Below are positions 44,339 through 55,040 of a DNA stretch of 64,000 nucleotides, piece after piece. A model generated the notes under the pieces. It did no database searches and had not been told where the DNA came from. It saw nothing but the letters and a program-made list of their open reading frames with translations. Made by a program: the position numbers and the translations under genes. Each line of letters starts with the position of its first letter. Position 1 is the first letter of the stretch. Origin of the DNA: Parapristionchus giblindavisi (lineage: Eukaryota > Nematoda > Chromadorea > Rhabditida > Diplogasteridae); the NCBI GenBank assembly GCA_943737045.1, contig CALSFV010000139.1:1-64000 (forward strand). Reading direction: 5' to 3'.

Positions 44339-44455
44339 AAAAATACACTACGAGCTAATTTTAAACTATCCGCTCTGGCAATGTTCTCTTGTTTTCTTTG
44401 TCAACGAGAGAACATGACCAGAGCGTTTAGTAAAATTAGCTTTAATAAAGGCACT
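44339..44455. mobile_element. TTAA MITE, family AGGCACACC (relic in unit 1)
   Basis: It shows the family core GAGCTAATTTTA...GAGAACATGACCAGAGCG..TAGTAAAATTAGCT. The ends have drifted: TTAAAAATACACT on the left and TTTAATAAAGGCACT on the right. Identical copies occur at 52747-52863 and 61163-61279 because of the tandem array. Confidence 0.55.
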
Positions 44456-44538
44456 GTCCATTGCAACCTTGACCTTGTTAATACGTTTAAGTAGCGCAAT
44501 AAAATAAAATAGAATAGTATGTAAAATCGATATTTTAA

Positions 44539-46632
44539 GAGAGATGGCCGTTAAGACTCGACCACCCCCGGACACGTTGAGCTAGCAACGAGAACTGGGG
44601 GTCCATACTTGGGTGTTAGGAGTGTCACCGGCCCTTATTACACAAAACAGTAGAAATTTCCTGTTTGTGCCCTCAGGTTATAAGAAAAATTAATTTAAGT
44701 GCGAAAACGTTTAAAATCATAATTTCTCAAATTGCTGAGATGAAGTCTAAATATCATTTGCGATGCGTCTAGGGTGCACAGACCTTGCTAATTCACTATT
44801 AGCATCGAATGCGCGTTGATTCCTAAACCTCTTTTTTGACTCAAAATTTTGGTTTTTTCGGACAAATCATCCCTTGTTTTAGTGAGTGCCCAAAATTTCC
44901 GACCAGGTATTGTAGCCTAAGCAATTCTGCATTGACTAAACTTAAAACTGAGTTCTTCCCGATCGACCATTTTGTCGATTTTTTGCTCGAACTTCCGTCA
45001 TCGATGGTTTTCCCGAACAAATGCAGTATTTTCCAAACGATTGGTGCGGAATTGTGGTCTGCTCAAAGTTTAGAGGTGAGTCGAGTAAATTGACACAAGA
45101 AGCCCATCACTTGGATCAATTTGAAAATTTCGATTTTCATGACCCGGGGGTCATGGTCTGAAAATTTCAAAATTTCTCAAGTTTGAAATGTTTTCATTTA
45201 TGTGGCTTATTGTGTAGTACTAATGATGTGAATAATATTCAGCCAATGCTCAATGGCTGATCTCTCTTTTCAACCATTTTTTTTCGAAAATTTTCATTCT
45301 GAATGTGTGCGAAAAATCAGAGTTGTGTTTGAATCAGTTTCCAACTTGCTTACTGTAACATTCTGTCATAGTACTATGCAATGTACATAATAAATATGAA
45401 AATCGTTCATTTTCGAAAATTCAAAAAAATTCAATTCGAGTGCCTACTTTCATGACAAATTTCTATAATATTGCAGTTTTTCGACTCGAATGCTGCGACA
45501 ATGAGCAAATGACAATGACAATGTGAAGTTTCATGATGAGTAAACGTAGAAGAACTGGAATCCCGGCATTCGGCTCACTTTTGAAAAATCGATTTCCATG
45601 ACCCCGGGGTCATGGTAAAAAAAAATATGAATTTTCGAAAATCAACGATTTTCATTTTGATTGTGTACATAGCAAAGCACTTAGATAGGATGTTACAGAA
45701 AGCAAGTTGGAAACTGATTCAAACACAATTCTGATTTTTCGCACGCAATCAGAATGAAAATTTTCGATAAAATGGTTGAAAGGAGAGATCAGCCATTGAG
45801 CATTGGCTGAATATTATTCACATCATTAGTACTTCACAATAAGCCACATAAATGAAAACATTTCAAACTTGAGAAATTTTGAAATTTTCAGACCATGACC
45901 CCGGGGTCATGAAAATCGATATTTTCAAATTGATTCAAGTGATGGGCTTCTTGTTTCATATTACTCGTCTCACCTCGAAACTTTGAGTAGGCCACAATTC
46001 CGCACCAATCGTTTGGAAAATACAGCATTTGTTCGGGAAAACCATCGATGACGGAACATCGAGCGAAAAATTCGACAAAATGGTCGATCGGGAAGAACCC
46101 AGTTTTAAGTCAAATCAATGCAGAATTGCTTAGGCTACAATACCTGGTCGGAAATTTTGGGCACTCACTAAAACAAGGGATGATTTGTCCGAAAAAACCA
46201 AAATTTTGAGTCAAAAAAGTGGTTTAGGAATAAACGCACATTCGATGCTAATAGTGAATTAGCAAGCACTGTCTACTCTAGACGCATCGCAGATGATATT
46301 TAAACTTCATCTCAACAATTTGAGAAATTATGATTTTTTAAAGTTTTTTTTATAAATTATTTTTTCTAATAGCCTGAGGGCACAAACAGGAAATTTCAGC
46401 CGTTTTGTGTAATAAGGGCCGGGGGCACTCCTAACACCCAAGTATGGACTCCCAGTTCTCATTGCTAGCGCACGTGTCCGGCGGTGGTCGAATATGATCG
46501 AGTCTTATGCACTGTTACATTTGCCTTACGTGCCTACGCCGTAACCCCCTCCGTCGCCTCTCCGACGCGGCGGAGGGGGTTACGGCGTAGGCACGTAAGG
46601 CAAATGTAACAGTGCATTAGGGAACAGGCCTC
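44539..46632. mobile_element. FB-A foldback in unit 1
   Basis: The 2.1 kb element shares termini and arms with 4292-6296. TTAA flanks both sides (44535-44538, 46633-46636). The palindrome CCATGACCCCGGGGTCATGG sits near its centre (45596-45615), and variants recur in each arm. The right end is interrupted by a Harbinger-like MITE at 46508-46616. Confidence 0.85.
46508..46616. mobile_element. PIF/Harbinger-like MITE nested in FB-A (unit 1)
   Basis: Same element as 41536-41644, flanked by TTA at 46505-46507 and 46617-46619. The unoccupied site is seen in the FB-A copy at 4292-6296, where GATCGAGTC is followed directly by ACGGAACATGCC. Confidence 0.9.
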
Positions 46633-46810
46633 TTAAAAGGCGTTATTGGTAAAATTGCAGTTAAAGGGAAAGAATTTGGGCACTTTCCTGATTTTTGGCC
46701 CGGGTAAAATTTGCATTGAACTAGCTATCCCTCCCTACTAGCCATTCCTTAATTAGTTTTCATTTCTTCATAGTTCAAATCCTAATCAAATTTATTTGAG
46801 TACAAATCTC

Positions 46811-47166
46811 TATAAAAGACGTCGTCCTCCTTCTTCGTTTCAGTCCAGCGCTCTCCCATTTGGAGGAGAGTGCGGGGAGCACCGGCCCCCATTGGACTAC
46901 CCTCCCTAAAATGGGAGGATAAGCCTCCCCGCGCAGGGGAGCAGAGGGGACTTATGCAAATTACCCCGGCCCAAAAAAAGAGGAAAGTTCCGGAATTTGC
47001 AGGTGTAGTCCCTATGGGTGGGAGTGGAGTCCCTATTGGGACACTTCAGCCTCTTTTTGGATTAGATCTTTTTTGGATAAACATACCTCAATATGTTTTG
47101 TTAACACTGAAAATAATTTCCATTGTGCTTTCACCAATTCTGTCTCATATCGAGCATTCAAATAAA
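46811..47166 (+). other. TATA-to-AATAAA segment, possible short transcript or LTR-like remnant
   Basis: TATAAAAG (46811-46818) is followed about 25-30 bp later by an initiator-like TTTCAGTCC and then by GC-rich, hairpin-prone sequence (GGAGGAGAG, CCTCCCCGCGCAGGGGAG). Two similar stretches are GTCCCTATGGGTGGG and GTCCCTATTGGGAC. The segment ends at AATAAA (47161-47166). It contains no ATG-initiated frame of interest. The spacing suits a short Pol II unit or the R region of an LTR, but no LTR ends are recognisable. Repeated at 55219-55574 and 63641-63997. Confidence 0.4.
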
Positions 47167-47929
47167 CGGCTTTCATAGGATAGGATCAACAACTCCACAA
47201 TGTACGAAACACACATCTGAAAAAGGAGATAATAAGAACGTCGATAAAAGTAATACGAAATAAGGAAGAAAATGCGTCAAAGAGCCATCTCTCTCGTTTT
47301 TATCTCTCTCTCCGATCTTTCTGTTCTGACATTTTCCTCTTTTTTTGTTTTTAATAAAGAATGTGCATTAGTCATAAGATCAGAGTCAGAAGAAGAGCTA
47401 GAAGGCATTAAAGATGGAGTCTGCCCTGGAGTTTTTGCTTGATAAGACTGTTCGGATAGAATGATATTCATCGCACGAATCGAAAGACATATCTGATATT
47501 GATTCCCGCTATGTTTAAAGCTCACTATGTGTATTCAAAGTACAACTTGCAAGGCAAATAGAGAGTGCCCATCCGATTTGCATACTTAGCTCTCTCATTT
47601 TCTCATTGTCCCTTAAGTCAATTACCATATAATATATACAATATTCGGCATGCTTATCGTGGCGGGAGTCATGCCAACTCAAGGGTATCCTTCTTTAAGA
47701 GTGTGGAGGGGAGCAAAAATTTTGATATTTTTTTATATAGCATGCCTTTCTGCAAGGCCGCTGCGGTTGGAAAAAATCGCAGCAACCTAAAAAAAATTTT
47801 CTGAGTAGCCGACACGAAGTTCTCAAACTTGTAGAAGAACGGTAGGCTGGAAAAAATTTTCCTCTGAGTTATGATTTTTCGAAAAAGTGCACTTCGATTG
47901 CGTCATCATTACGCAATAATGAAAATTTT

Positions 47930-48133
47930 TCATGAGTTCTCAATATCATTGCCGGATTCCTCGATAAATTTTGTACAAGAACCCGCGAGAGCGTCCCGAT
48001 AGCACGCTTGGTTCACTAAATATAGCAAAAACAAAAAGCTGGCACTGACTTTCCGGCGCGACTGTATGAAATCCGACCCCACAGAAACGTTCTTCATCAA
48101 CTGTACCAAAGTAAAAAAAACTAACCTTTTCAT
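47930..48133 (-). CDS. Candidate first coding exon of a small secreted-type protein
   Basis: The minus-strand frame starts MKRLVFFTLVQLMKNV and contains a hydrophobic stretch KVSASFLFLLYLVNQACY, then GSCTKFIEESGNDIENS and stop. A donor-like AAG|GTTAGT follows the ATGAAAAG, so the real protein may splice from that short exon into the hydrophobic part. It adjoins the family 5' segment at 48118-48760 and would lie 5' to the Cys-containing terminal exons at 44056-44240. A 2 kb foldback and other insertions now intervene. Repeated at 56338-56541. Function unknown. Confidence 0.35.
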   Translation of the reverse strand: MKRLVFFTLVQLMKNVSVGSDFIQSRRKVSASFLFLLYLVNQACYRDALAGSCTKFIEESGNDIENS

Positions 48134-48760
48134 GGCTCAACTTCAAATTATCATCGTATAAATTCTTTTACTCTTCATGTTGTTATAATTATATCATTCT
48201 TCATGTTGTTTAAAAATAATTCAATCGGTGTATGTAGGACACCTGAAAATTAGGCGGAATTTTTGTTTGTGAAAAATATAAACATATGTAGATAGAATCC
48301 GAAATTGAGAAGGGTGAATAATTTGATTGAAAGTAAAAAATTTTGTTAAAAAATAGTCGATGATGTGTGATATGTTGTAGAGGTACAGGGGGATAAAGAA
48401 ACATTATTTAAAGATGGAGACCCCGCGTAGAAAGTGCCTTTCCGATTTGCATACTTGACTATCTCATTTTCTCATTATCCCTTACGTCAATTACCATATA
48501 AAATAAACAATAGTCAACATGCTTATCGTGGCGGGAGTCAGTCATGCCAACTCAAGGGTCTCCTTCTTTAGGCAGAAATGGATAAGGGGAGTGTTGACAA
48601 TCGATGGAACGATAGTGATAAAAAATGCGCGTTTTGATAGACGGGGAAGAAAGGGAAAAATGACTGGCAGCGTCAAAGGAAAGAGTGGCAGATAAGAATC
48701 AAACAATCAATACACATTCAGGACACATGTCCTCTTTCTCTCTATCTATCTTCTATTTCT
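48118..48760 (-). repeat. Minus-strand gene-family 5' segment, copy 4 (unit 1)
   Basis: Contains CATGGCTCAACTTCAAATTA, CAATCGGTGTATGTAGGACA, ATATAAACATA, GTTGACAATCGATGGAACGA and a CT tract in the order of the other copies. Duplicated in unit 2 at 56526-57168. Confidence 0.6.
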
Positions 48761-48925
48761 TTCTCTCTCAACCTCTATCTCTTTTTTCTTTCCATCAATC
48801 CCACTCTAGCCTTTTTTCTGTTCTTGCGAACACTTCTTATGGAGGAAAGAGCACCAAACAAAATTCTTTATTCTTGTCGTATGATGATTATAGTGACTGT
48901 TGACGTTAAGAAACTACTGCGAACT

Positions 48926-49320
48926 ATGCGTTTCTACTCGTTCGAGCTATCACAAAATATCAAAATATCACCTTCACCCTTCATGTTTCTGTAACCATCA
49001 TCATTAACTCATCGATTAGCGCTGTAAACATAGCTAGTGAATTAGTAAAGGAATTTCATGAATTAGCCGCCGTAGGTATCGATTTAAATGGTGATCTACT
49101 TAGAATTATATGCGGATACCGTAACCCCAAAGCAACAACAGTTCATACAGATGCTCTTATAAAATCGATAATTGATCTTTGCTCTTGTGATTCCCCGTTA
49201 CATCTACAAACAGCAATCGAGGATCGAGTAAGTACATACTGCGGGTACATCATGTACAAGTTTCAGCTTGATCTCTTAACTAACACCAAAAATACACCAG
49301 AAATAACAAGTATACTGTGA
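48926..49320 (+). CDS. Two-exon candidate gene, unknown function (unit 1)
   Basis: The clear part reads IASELVKEFHELAAVGIDLN, GDLLRIICGYRNPKATTV and LHLQTAIEDR. A 39-bp intron (GTAAGTACAT...AAGTTTCAG, 49228-49266) leads to LDLLTNTKNTPEITSIL and stop TGA (49318-49320). The ATG at 48926 is offset by a missing base pair relative to unit 2, where MRFYSSRAITKYQNITF is in frame. Conversely, unit 2 has an extra T in CTCTTTGTG that shifts its 3' part. One version is therefore correct in each half, which points to base-calling errors or alternating decay. I do not recognise the family; there is no clear signal peptide. Confidence 0.45.
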
Positions 49321-49760
49321 CTTTCCCGCGCTACTGTACTTGTACAATTGCGTTGCTACTAGCTGCTAAACAGAGACATAACTATCGATTCCAATACCAC
49401 TTTTTGGCGCTACTGTAGAATCTGCTCGATCGCCCCAAAATGGGAGCATTCATGGCCGAATCAGAACGAATATTATTCGGGTAATAATAGTTTAGCCCTC
49501 CAAATCCCTAAACAATGATGTCCCAGAGCATTCAGATTTCTTGAATGTATTCAAAGGCATGAATCTTCGTAAACTTGGAGTTATCCCATCCTTCCTCCCT
49601 TCCCTCCTCGCTTTCTCTGATCTACGTGATATCTCACTTGCGCGCTCTCTCTCTAAACATAGAAACACATTGTGGCCGTGGTTGGCTACTCTCGCACCAA
49701 ATAAACAGGAGTATTTTATACGGTCAATACATTAGTGTTCGATCCATTCAAGTTTTCATT

Positions 49761-51083
49761 CAGGGGGGGAGGTGACATTTCGGCTCCGGCGTTTCGGCAA
49801 TCGACATTTCGACAACGGGGCATAACTCGGTTCGTACAGGTCATAGAAACATGGGATGGGTATCAATGTGATCAGCATCAGTAACACTACAGTAATCTAC
49901 CGTAACCCGGTTCGTTGGGTCACATCCAGTTTGGTGGGTCATATTCAACTAAAAATTGTCGGAATGGACACTGAGTGAGCGATATCATTACGTAACCCGG
50001 TTCCTTGGGTCAGATCAAGTGCGATGGGTCTGATTTCACTAAAACTGTGTGTAAAATTAAAGTAGGCATAACTGTAATTAACAGTGGGGGTATGCGGTAA
50101 ATGATGTTAAAAATATCAAATTAGCAAAAAAAATTTTAATTTTATTTGAAAAAAAGTTGCTAGGATTCCGACAAGCTAGTTATGGAACGCTACCGGAACG
50201 TCGGTTGTTTTATTACTAAGTCCACCACCACACACTCCTGTCCACCACCACACACTCCTCGCTCACTCGCACTGTTACCCTCTGTCTTCGTCCAAGAGAG
50301 GGACCACTGTATCCTATGAGAGATCCCCCTTTCCACCCTGAGATATCAAACCCTGACCCCCCATTATATCACATTTAAATTTCATGAATTTTCACTAGTC
50401 ACTTTTATGTGTTTCGTTTCGTGCATACGCACGTTGATAAAATAAAAAAAAAATAATATAATAAAATCTGACCCATCGCATTTGATCTGACCCTCCGAAC
50501 CGGGTTACGATAGATTACGATAGTTTGCAATAGCTCATAATGATATCGCACACGTAGTGGCCATTCCAACATTTTTTAGTTAAACCTGACCCATCGCACT
50601 TTATCTGACCTACCGAACTGGATTACGGTAGATTACAGTAGTTTACAATACTACATCATGATATCTCGCATGTAATGGCTGTTCCGGCTTATTTTAGCGA
50701 AATCTGACCCATCGAACTCGGTTACGGTAGATTACTGTAGTGTTGCTGATGCTGATCACAATGATACCCATTTCAAGTTTCTAGGCTCCGATATTTTTTT
50801 GCTCGCGGGGAACACCATTGAGAGTCCAAATCTCGCGGGGTACACCGCGAGGTGCACCACGGTGTGGAAGAGACGGTGTTCCTCGCGGGGTGGATATCAA
50901 ATCTCGCGGGGCACACCGTTCCTCCTGCCCCACGGGGCACGCCGTCAATCACCTCGCGAGGTACCCCGTCTCAAGGTTCTACCCCGCGGTTTCCCTCGCG
51001 GCGTACACCACGGGATTGAACGGTGTGCCCCGCGAGTAAAAAATACCGAAGGGACCGCTATGAGCCGAGTTATGCCCCGTTGT
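49761..51083. mobile_element. FB-C foldback, copy 2 (unit 1)
   Basis: The arms GGGGCATAACTCGGTTCGTA, GGTCATAGAAACATGGGATG and CTACCGTAACCCGGTTCG pair with inverted counterparts at about 50465-51083. Near 50760-51083 the right arm is interrupted by a GC-rich palindrome. The centre (about 50090-50460) holds two copies of a 20-bp TCCACCACCACACACTCCTG unit. Confidence 0.7.
50804..51042. mobile_element. GC-rich 240-bp palindromic insertion
   Basis: The ends are TTTTTTTGCTCGCGGGGA and the complement of TTTTTTACTCGCGGGGC. The interior repeats CTCGCGGGG(T/C/A)(A/T)CACC at irregular spacing in both orientations. It stands out sharply from the AT-rich surroundings. The related right arm at 43395-43440 lacks it, so it is an insertion. 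No target duplication resolved. Confidence 0.7.
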
Positions 51084-51458
51084 CATCGAATAACTCTTGC
51101 ATAAATCAAAGAATCGTAGCGTCTCATATAAAAATCTAAATCTATTCAAGCACGCAATAATAATTTATATTGGTGTACGGAGTTTCGCTTTTATTTTGTA
51201 AGTAAGAATTGTTTTGCTGTCTAGTACTTGTGCAAATTATCTCGGTATTTTATTTGAAATTCCGAACTTTCCTTAATATAATATTTTATACAGAGTACGG
51301 CAGAATTATGGGGACAATATCTTTTATCTCCCCTCATCACATGTGCTGACAAATCAGCTTGACTTAGAACATTTTATCAACAACTGTCATAGCAACAACA
51401 ATCAATGACTACTTTAATTCAATTCTCAATTCTGCCACTTTTCACTCGGATAGTTTGC

Positions 51459-51581
51459 TTTAAAGGGAGCGTAACCTCACTCAATGGTCTATTCGACGCG
51501 CAATGCTCTCTCGTTGTTAGAGAACAGAAAAATAGTGTGCGCAATGAAGAGACCATTGAGAGAGGTAACGCTCCCTTTAAA
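51459..51581. mobile_element. TTAA MITE, family AGGGAGCG (complete, unit 1)
   Basis: The 123-bp span runs from TTTAAAGGGAGCGTAACCTC to GAGGTAACGCTCCCTTTAAA, with CTCAATGGTC / GACCATTGAG inside. Reading TTAA as the duplicated target leaves ends AGGGAGCG. A decayed copy is at 13675-13795. Confidence 0.8.
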
Positions 51582-51825
51582 CGAGTCGGGTACGCGTCGA
51601 GGTTGGCGGACAGGTACGGTATGTCAATCTTGTCCCTTTTAAGGAGGAGTGAATTCATCAGCGATTCCATATTCGAGTGGGGACGAGCACAGGCCTTGCT
51701 CTTGAGAACTGATCACACGAAACAGTCGAGGGGTTCAGATGAGACGAGCAGACAGGCCATTCCGACTAGGGAATGAAGCAGTGACAGCGGGCCTTCAGCC
51801 AGGCATGCAAAATCTTCGTTTTTTT

Positions 51826-52260
51826 ATGCACAGATAAAATATTAAGCCATGCCTGCGATCACCTGGTTGAACCTATCCGTGCGATATGCACAGATAAAAT
51901 ATTAATCCATGCCTGCGATCATCTGGTTGACCCTATCCGTGCGATATGCACAGATAAAATATTAAGCCATGCCTGCGATCACCTGGTTGAACCTATCCGT
52001 GCGATATGCACAGATAAAATATTAAGCCATGCCTGCGATCATCTGGTTGACCCTATCCGTGCGATATGCACAGATAAAATATTAAGCCATGCCTGCGATC
52101 ACCTGGTTGAACCTATCCGTGCGATATGCACAGATAAAATATTAAGCCATGCCTGCGATCATCTGTTTGACCCTATCCGTGCGATATGCACAGATAAAAT
52201 ATTAAGCCATGCCTGCGATCACTTGGTTGGCCCTGTCCGTGCGATAGATAAAATATTAAG
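51826..52260 (+). repeat. 60-bp minisatellite, exactly seven units plus partial (unit 1)
   Basis: The unit starts ATGCACAGATAAAATATTAA and contains GCCATGCCTGCGATCA and TATCCGTGCGAT. Seven units fill 51826-52245 without length change, followed by a partial unit. Alternate units carry CACCTGGTTGAACC and CATCTGGTTGACCC, giving a 120-bp higher-order period; the last units diverge (TCTGTTTG, CTTGGTTGG). Because 60 is divisible by three, the array can be read as a 20-residue repeat, but there is no other coding evidence. Confidence 0.95.
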
Positions 52261-52446
52261 CAAGTTTATATTGGAATACACAAGATGAGAAATGATATAA
52301 ACAGGGAATGATTATACCATAAAACGGTGATTCAATAAGAGAAATCGCACAATAGTAGAGACAAACAAAGAGAACGTATGCATAAGATATTGTTATATTT
52401 ATTGTTTACAAATATATTTGTATAGCCGAAATAAATCTTCAAGAGC

Positions 52447-52640
52447 CAACTCTTTATTCAAACATTGTCTTCATTTGCACCTCATAATGTCGTTACACAC
52501 TTTCTCGTTAGCCATCTGGAAATGTAGTAACTTTAGTATTGTTTCAAGAGTAAACATGCAGGAATACCTTTCCTCTATACATTTTGTCAAAGGCTTCCCG
52601 AACTTTGCTTCGCATTCTTCGGAAACACCAAAACATAATA
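52447..52640 (-). pseudogene. Terminal exons of the small Cys-containing family (copy C)
   Basis: The minus-strand exon LLCFGVSEECEAKFGKPLTK ends at a GTATTCCTGC donor; a 49-bp intron ends CATTTCCAG. The terminal exon is followed by AATAAAG. The upstream exons of the gene lie beyond a MITE relic and the 2 kb FB-A, so the gene is probably broken by those insertions. Duplicated at 60863-61056. Confidence 0.45.
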
Positions 52641-52946
52641 AATAAGTCATTTAGCTCGTCTAATGTGCTCTCAGAGGCTGAAAAAAAGTATGCTCGGGAT
52701 GGTTGTAGCAGCCATGTCAGCAGATGTCAACGGCCTCTTCATAATTAAAAATACACTACGAGCTAATTTTAAACTATCCGCTCTGGCAATGTTCTCTTGT
52801 TTTCTTTGTCAACGAGAGAACATGACCAGAGCGTTTAGTAAAATTAGCTTTAATAAAGGCACTGTCCATTGCAACCTTGACCTTGTTAATACGTTTAAGT
52901 AGCGCAATAAAATAAAATAGAATAGTATGTAAAATCGATATTTTAA

Positions 52947-55040
52947 GAGAGATGGCCGTTAAGACTCGACCACCCCCGGACACGTTGAGCTAGCAACGAG
53001 AACTGGGGGTCCATACTTGGGTGTTAGGAGTGTCACCGGCCCTTATTACACAAAACAGTAGAAATTTCCTGTTTGTGCCCTCAGGTTATAAGAAAAATTA
53101 ATTTAAGTGCGAAAACGTTTAAAATCATAATTTCTCAAATTGCTGAGATGAAGTCTAAATATCATTTGCGATGCGTCTAGGGTGCACAGACCTTGCTAAT
53201 TCACTATTAGCATCGAATGCGCGTTGATTCCTAAACCTCTTTTTTGACTCAAAATTTTGGTTTTTTCGGACAAATCATCCCTTGTTTTAGTGAGTGCCCA
53301 AAATTTCCGACCAGGTATTGTAGCCTAAGCAATTCTGCATTGACTAAACTTAAAACTGAGTTCTTCCCGATCGACCATTTTGTCGATTTTTTGCTCGAAC
53401 TTCCGTCATCGATGGTTTTCCCGAACAAATGCAGTATTTTCCAAACGATTGGTGCGGAATTGTGGTCTGCTCAAAGTTTAGAGGTGAGTCGAGTAAATTG
53501 ACACAAGAAGCCCATCACTTGGATCAATTTGAAAATTTCGATTTTCATGACCCGGGGGTCATGGTCTGAAAATTTCAAAATTTCTCAAGTTTGAAATGTT
53601 TTCATTTATGTGGCTTATTGTGTAGTACTAATGATGTGAATAATATTCAGCCAATGCTCAATGGCTGATCTCTCTTTTCAACCATTTTTTTTCGAAAATT
53701 TTCATTCTGAATGTGTGCGAAAAATCAGAGTTGTGTTTGAATCAGTTTCCAACTTGCTTACTGTAACATTCTGTCATAGTACTATGCAATGTACATAATA
53801 AATATGAAAATCGTTCATTTTCGAAAATTCAAAAAAATTCAATTCGAGTGCCTACTTTCATGACAAATTTCTATAATATTGCAGTTTTTCGACTCGAATG
53901 CTGCGACAATGAGCAAATGACAATGACAATGTGAAGTTTCATGATGAGTAAACGTAGAAGAACTGGAATCCCGGCATTCGGCTCACTTTTGAAAAATCGA
54001 TTTCCATGACCCCGGGGTCATGGTAAAAAAAAATATGAATTTTCGAAAATCAACGATTTTCATTTTGATTGTGTACATAGCAAAGCACTTAGATAGGATG
54101 TTACAGAAAGCAAGTTGGAAACTGATTCAAACACAATTCTGATTTTTCGCACGCAATCAGAATGAAAATTTTCGATAAAATGGTTGAAAGGAGAGATCAG
54201 CCATTGAGCATTGGCTGAATATTATTCACATCATTAGTACTTCACAATAAGCCACATAAATGAAAACATTTCAAACTTGAGAAATTTTGAAATTTTCAGA
54301 CCATGACCCCGGGGTCATGAAAATCGATATTTTCAAATTGATTCAAGTGATGGGCTTCTTGTTTCATATTACTCGTCTCACCTCGAAACTTTGAGTAGGC
54401 CACAATTCCGCACCAATCGTTTGGAAAATACAGCATTTGTTCGGGAAAACCATCGATGACGGAACATCGAGCGAAAAATTCGACAAAATGGTCGATCGGG
54501 AAGAACCCAGTTTTAAGTCAAATCAATGCAGAATTGCTTAGGCTACAATACCTGGTCGGAAATTTTGGGCACTCACTAAAACAAGGGATGATTTGTCCGA
54601 AAAAACCAAAATTTTGAGTCAAAAAAGTGGTTTAGGAATAAACGCACATTCGATGCTAATAGTGAATTAGCAAGCACTGTCTACTCTAGACGCATCGCAG
54701 ATGATATTTAAACTTCATCTCAACAATTTGAGAAATTATGATTTTTTAAAGTTTTTTTTATAAATTATTTTTTCTAATAGCCTGAGGGCACAAACAGGAA
54801 ATTTCAGCCGTTTTGTGTAATAAGGGCCGGGGGCACTCCTAACACCCAAGTATGGACTCCCAGTTCTCATTGCTAGCGCACGTGTCCGGCGGTGGTCGAA
54901 TATGATCGAGTCTTATGCACTGTTACATTTGCCTTACGTGCCTACGCCGTAACCCCCTCCGTCGCCTCTCCGACGCGGCGGAGGGGGTTACGGCGTAGGC
55001 ACGTAAGGCAAATGTAACAGTGCATTAGGGAACAGGCCTC
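52947..55040. mobile_element. FB-A foldback in unit 2
   Basis: Copy of 44539-46632 carried by the tandem duplication, with the nested MITE at 54916-55024 in the same place. Confidence 0.85.
54916..55024. mobile_element. PIF/Harbinger-like MITE nested in FB-A (unit 2)
   Basis: Identical position, flanks (TTA) and length (109 bp) as in unit 1. Confidence 0.9.

Larger units (their letters stand above)
44226..52633 (+). repeat. 8.4 kb tandem unit 1 (8408 bp)
   Basis: Sequence from 44226 onward matches 52634 onward at a constant offset of 8408, extending for the whole unit. Differences seen are nearly all single-base indels in homopolymers, with rare substitutions. Content in order: MITE relic, FB-A with Harbinger-like MITE, TATA-to-AATAAA segment, minus-strand gene-family pieces, a plus-strand two-exon candidate, FB-C with GC-rich palindrome, TTAA MITE, 7 x 60 bp minisatellite, and terminal exons of the minus-strand family. 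Confidence 0.97.

Noticed and set aside
44847..44857. AAATTTTGG as a possible Sm site of a spliced-leader RNA
   Set aside because: It lies inside a foldback arm, and there is no leader exon, donor or hairpins in the right order.
46870..47178. 102-codon frame over the TATA-to-AATAAA segment
   Set aside because: It has no ATG start, and a one-base indel in unit 3 changes its frame. Described as a segment, not a gene.
51826..52260. CRISPR array
   Set aside because: Repeats are contiguous 60-bp units with no unique spacers, in eukaryotic DNA with no cas genes.
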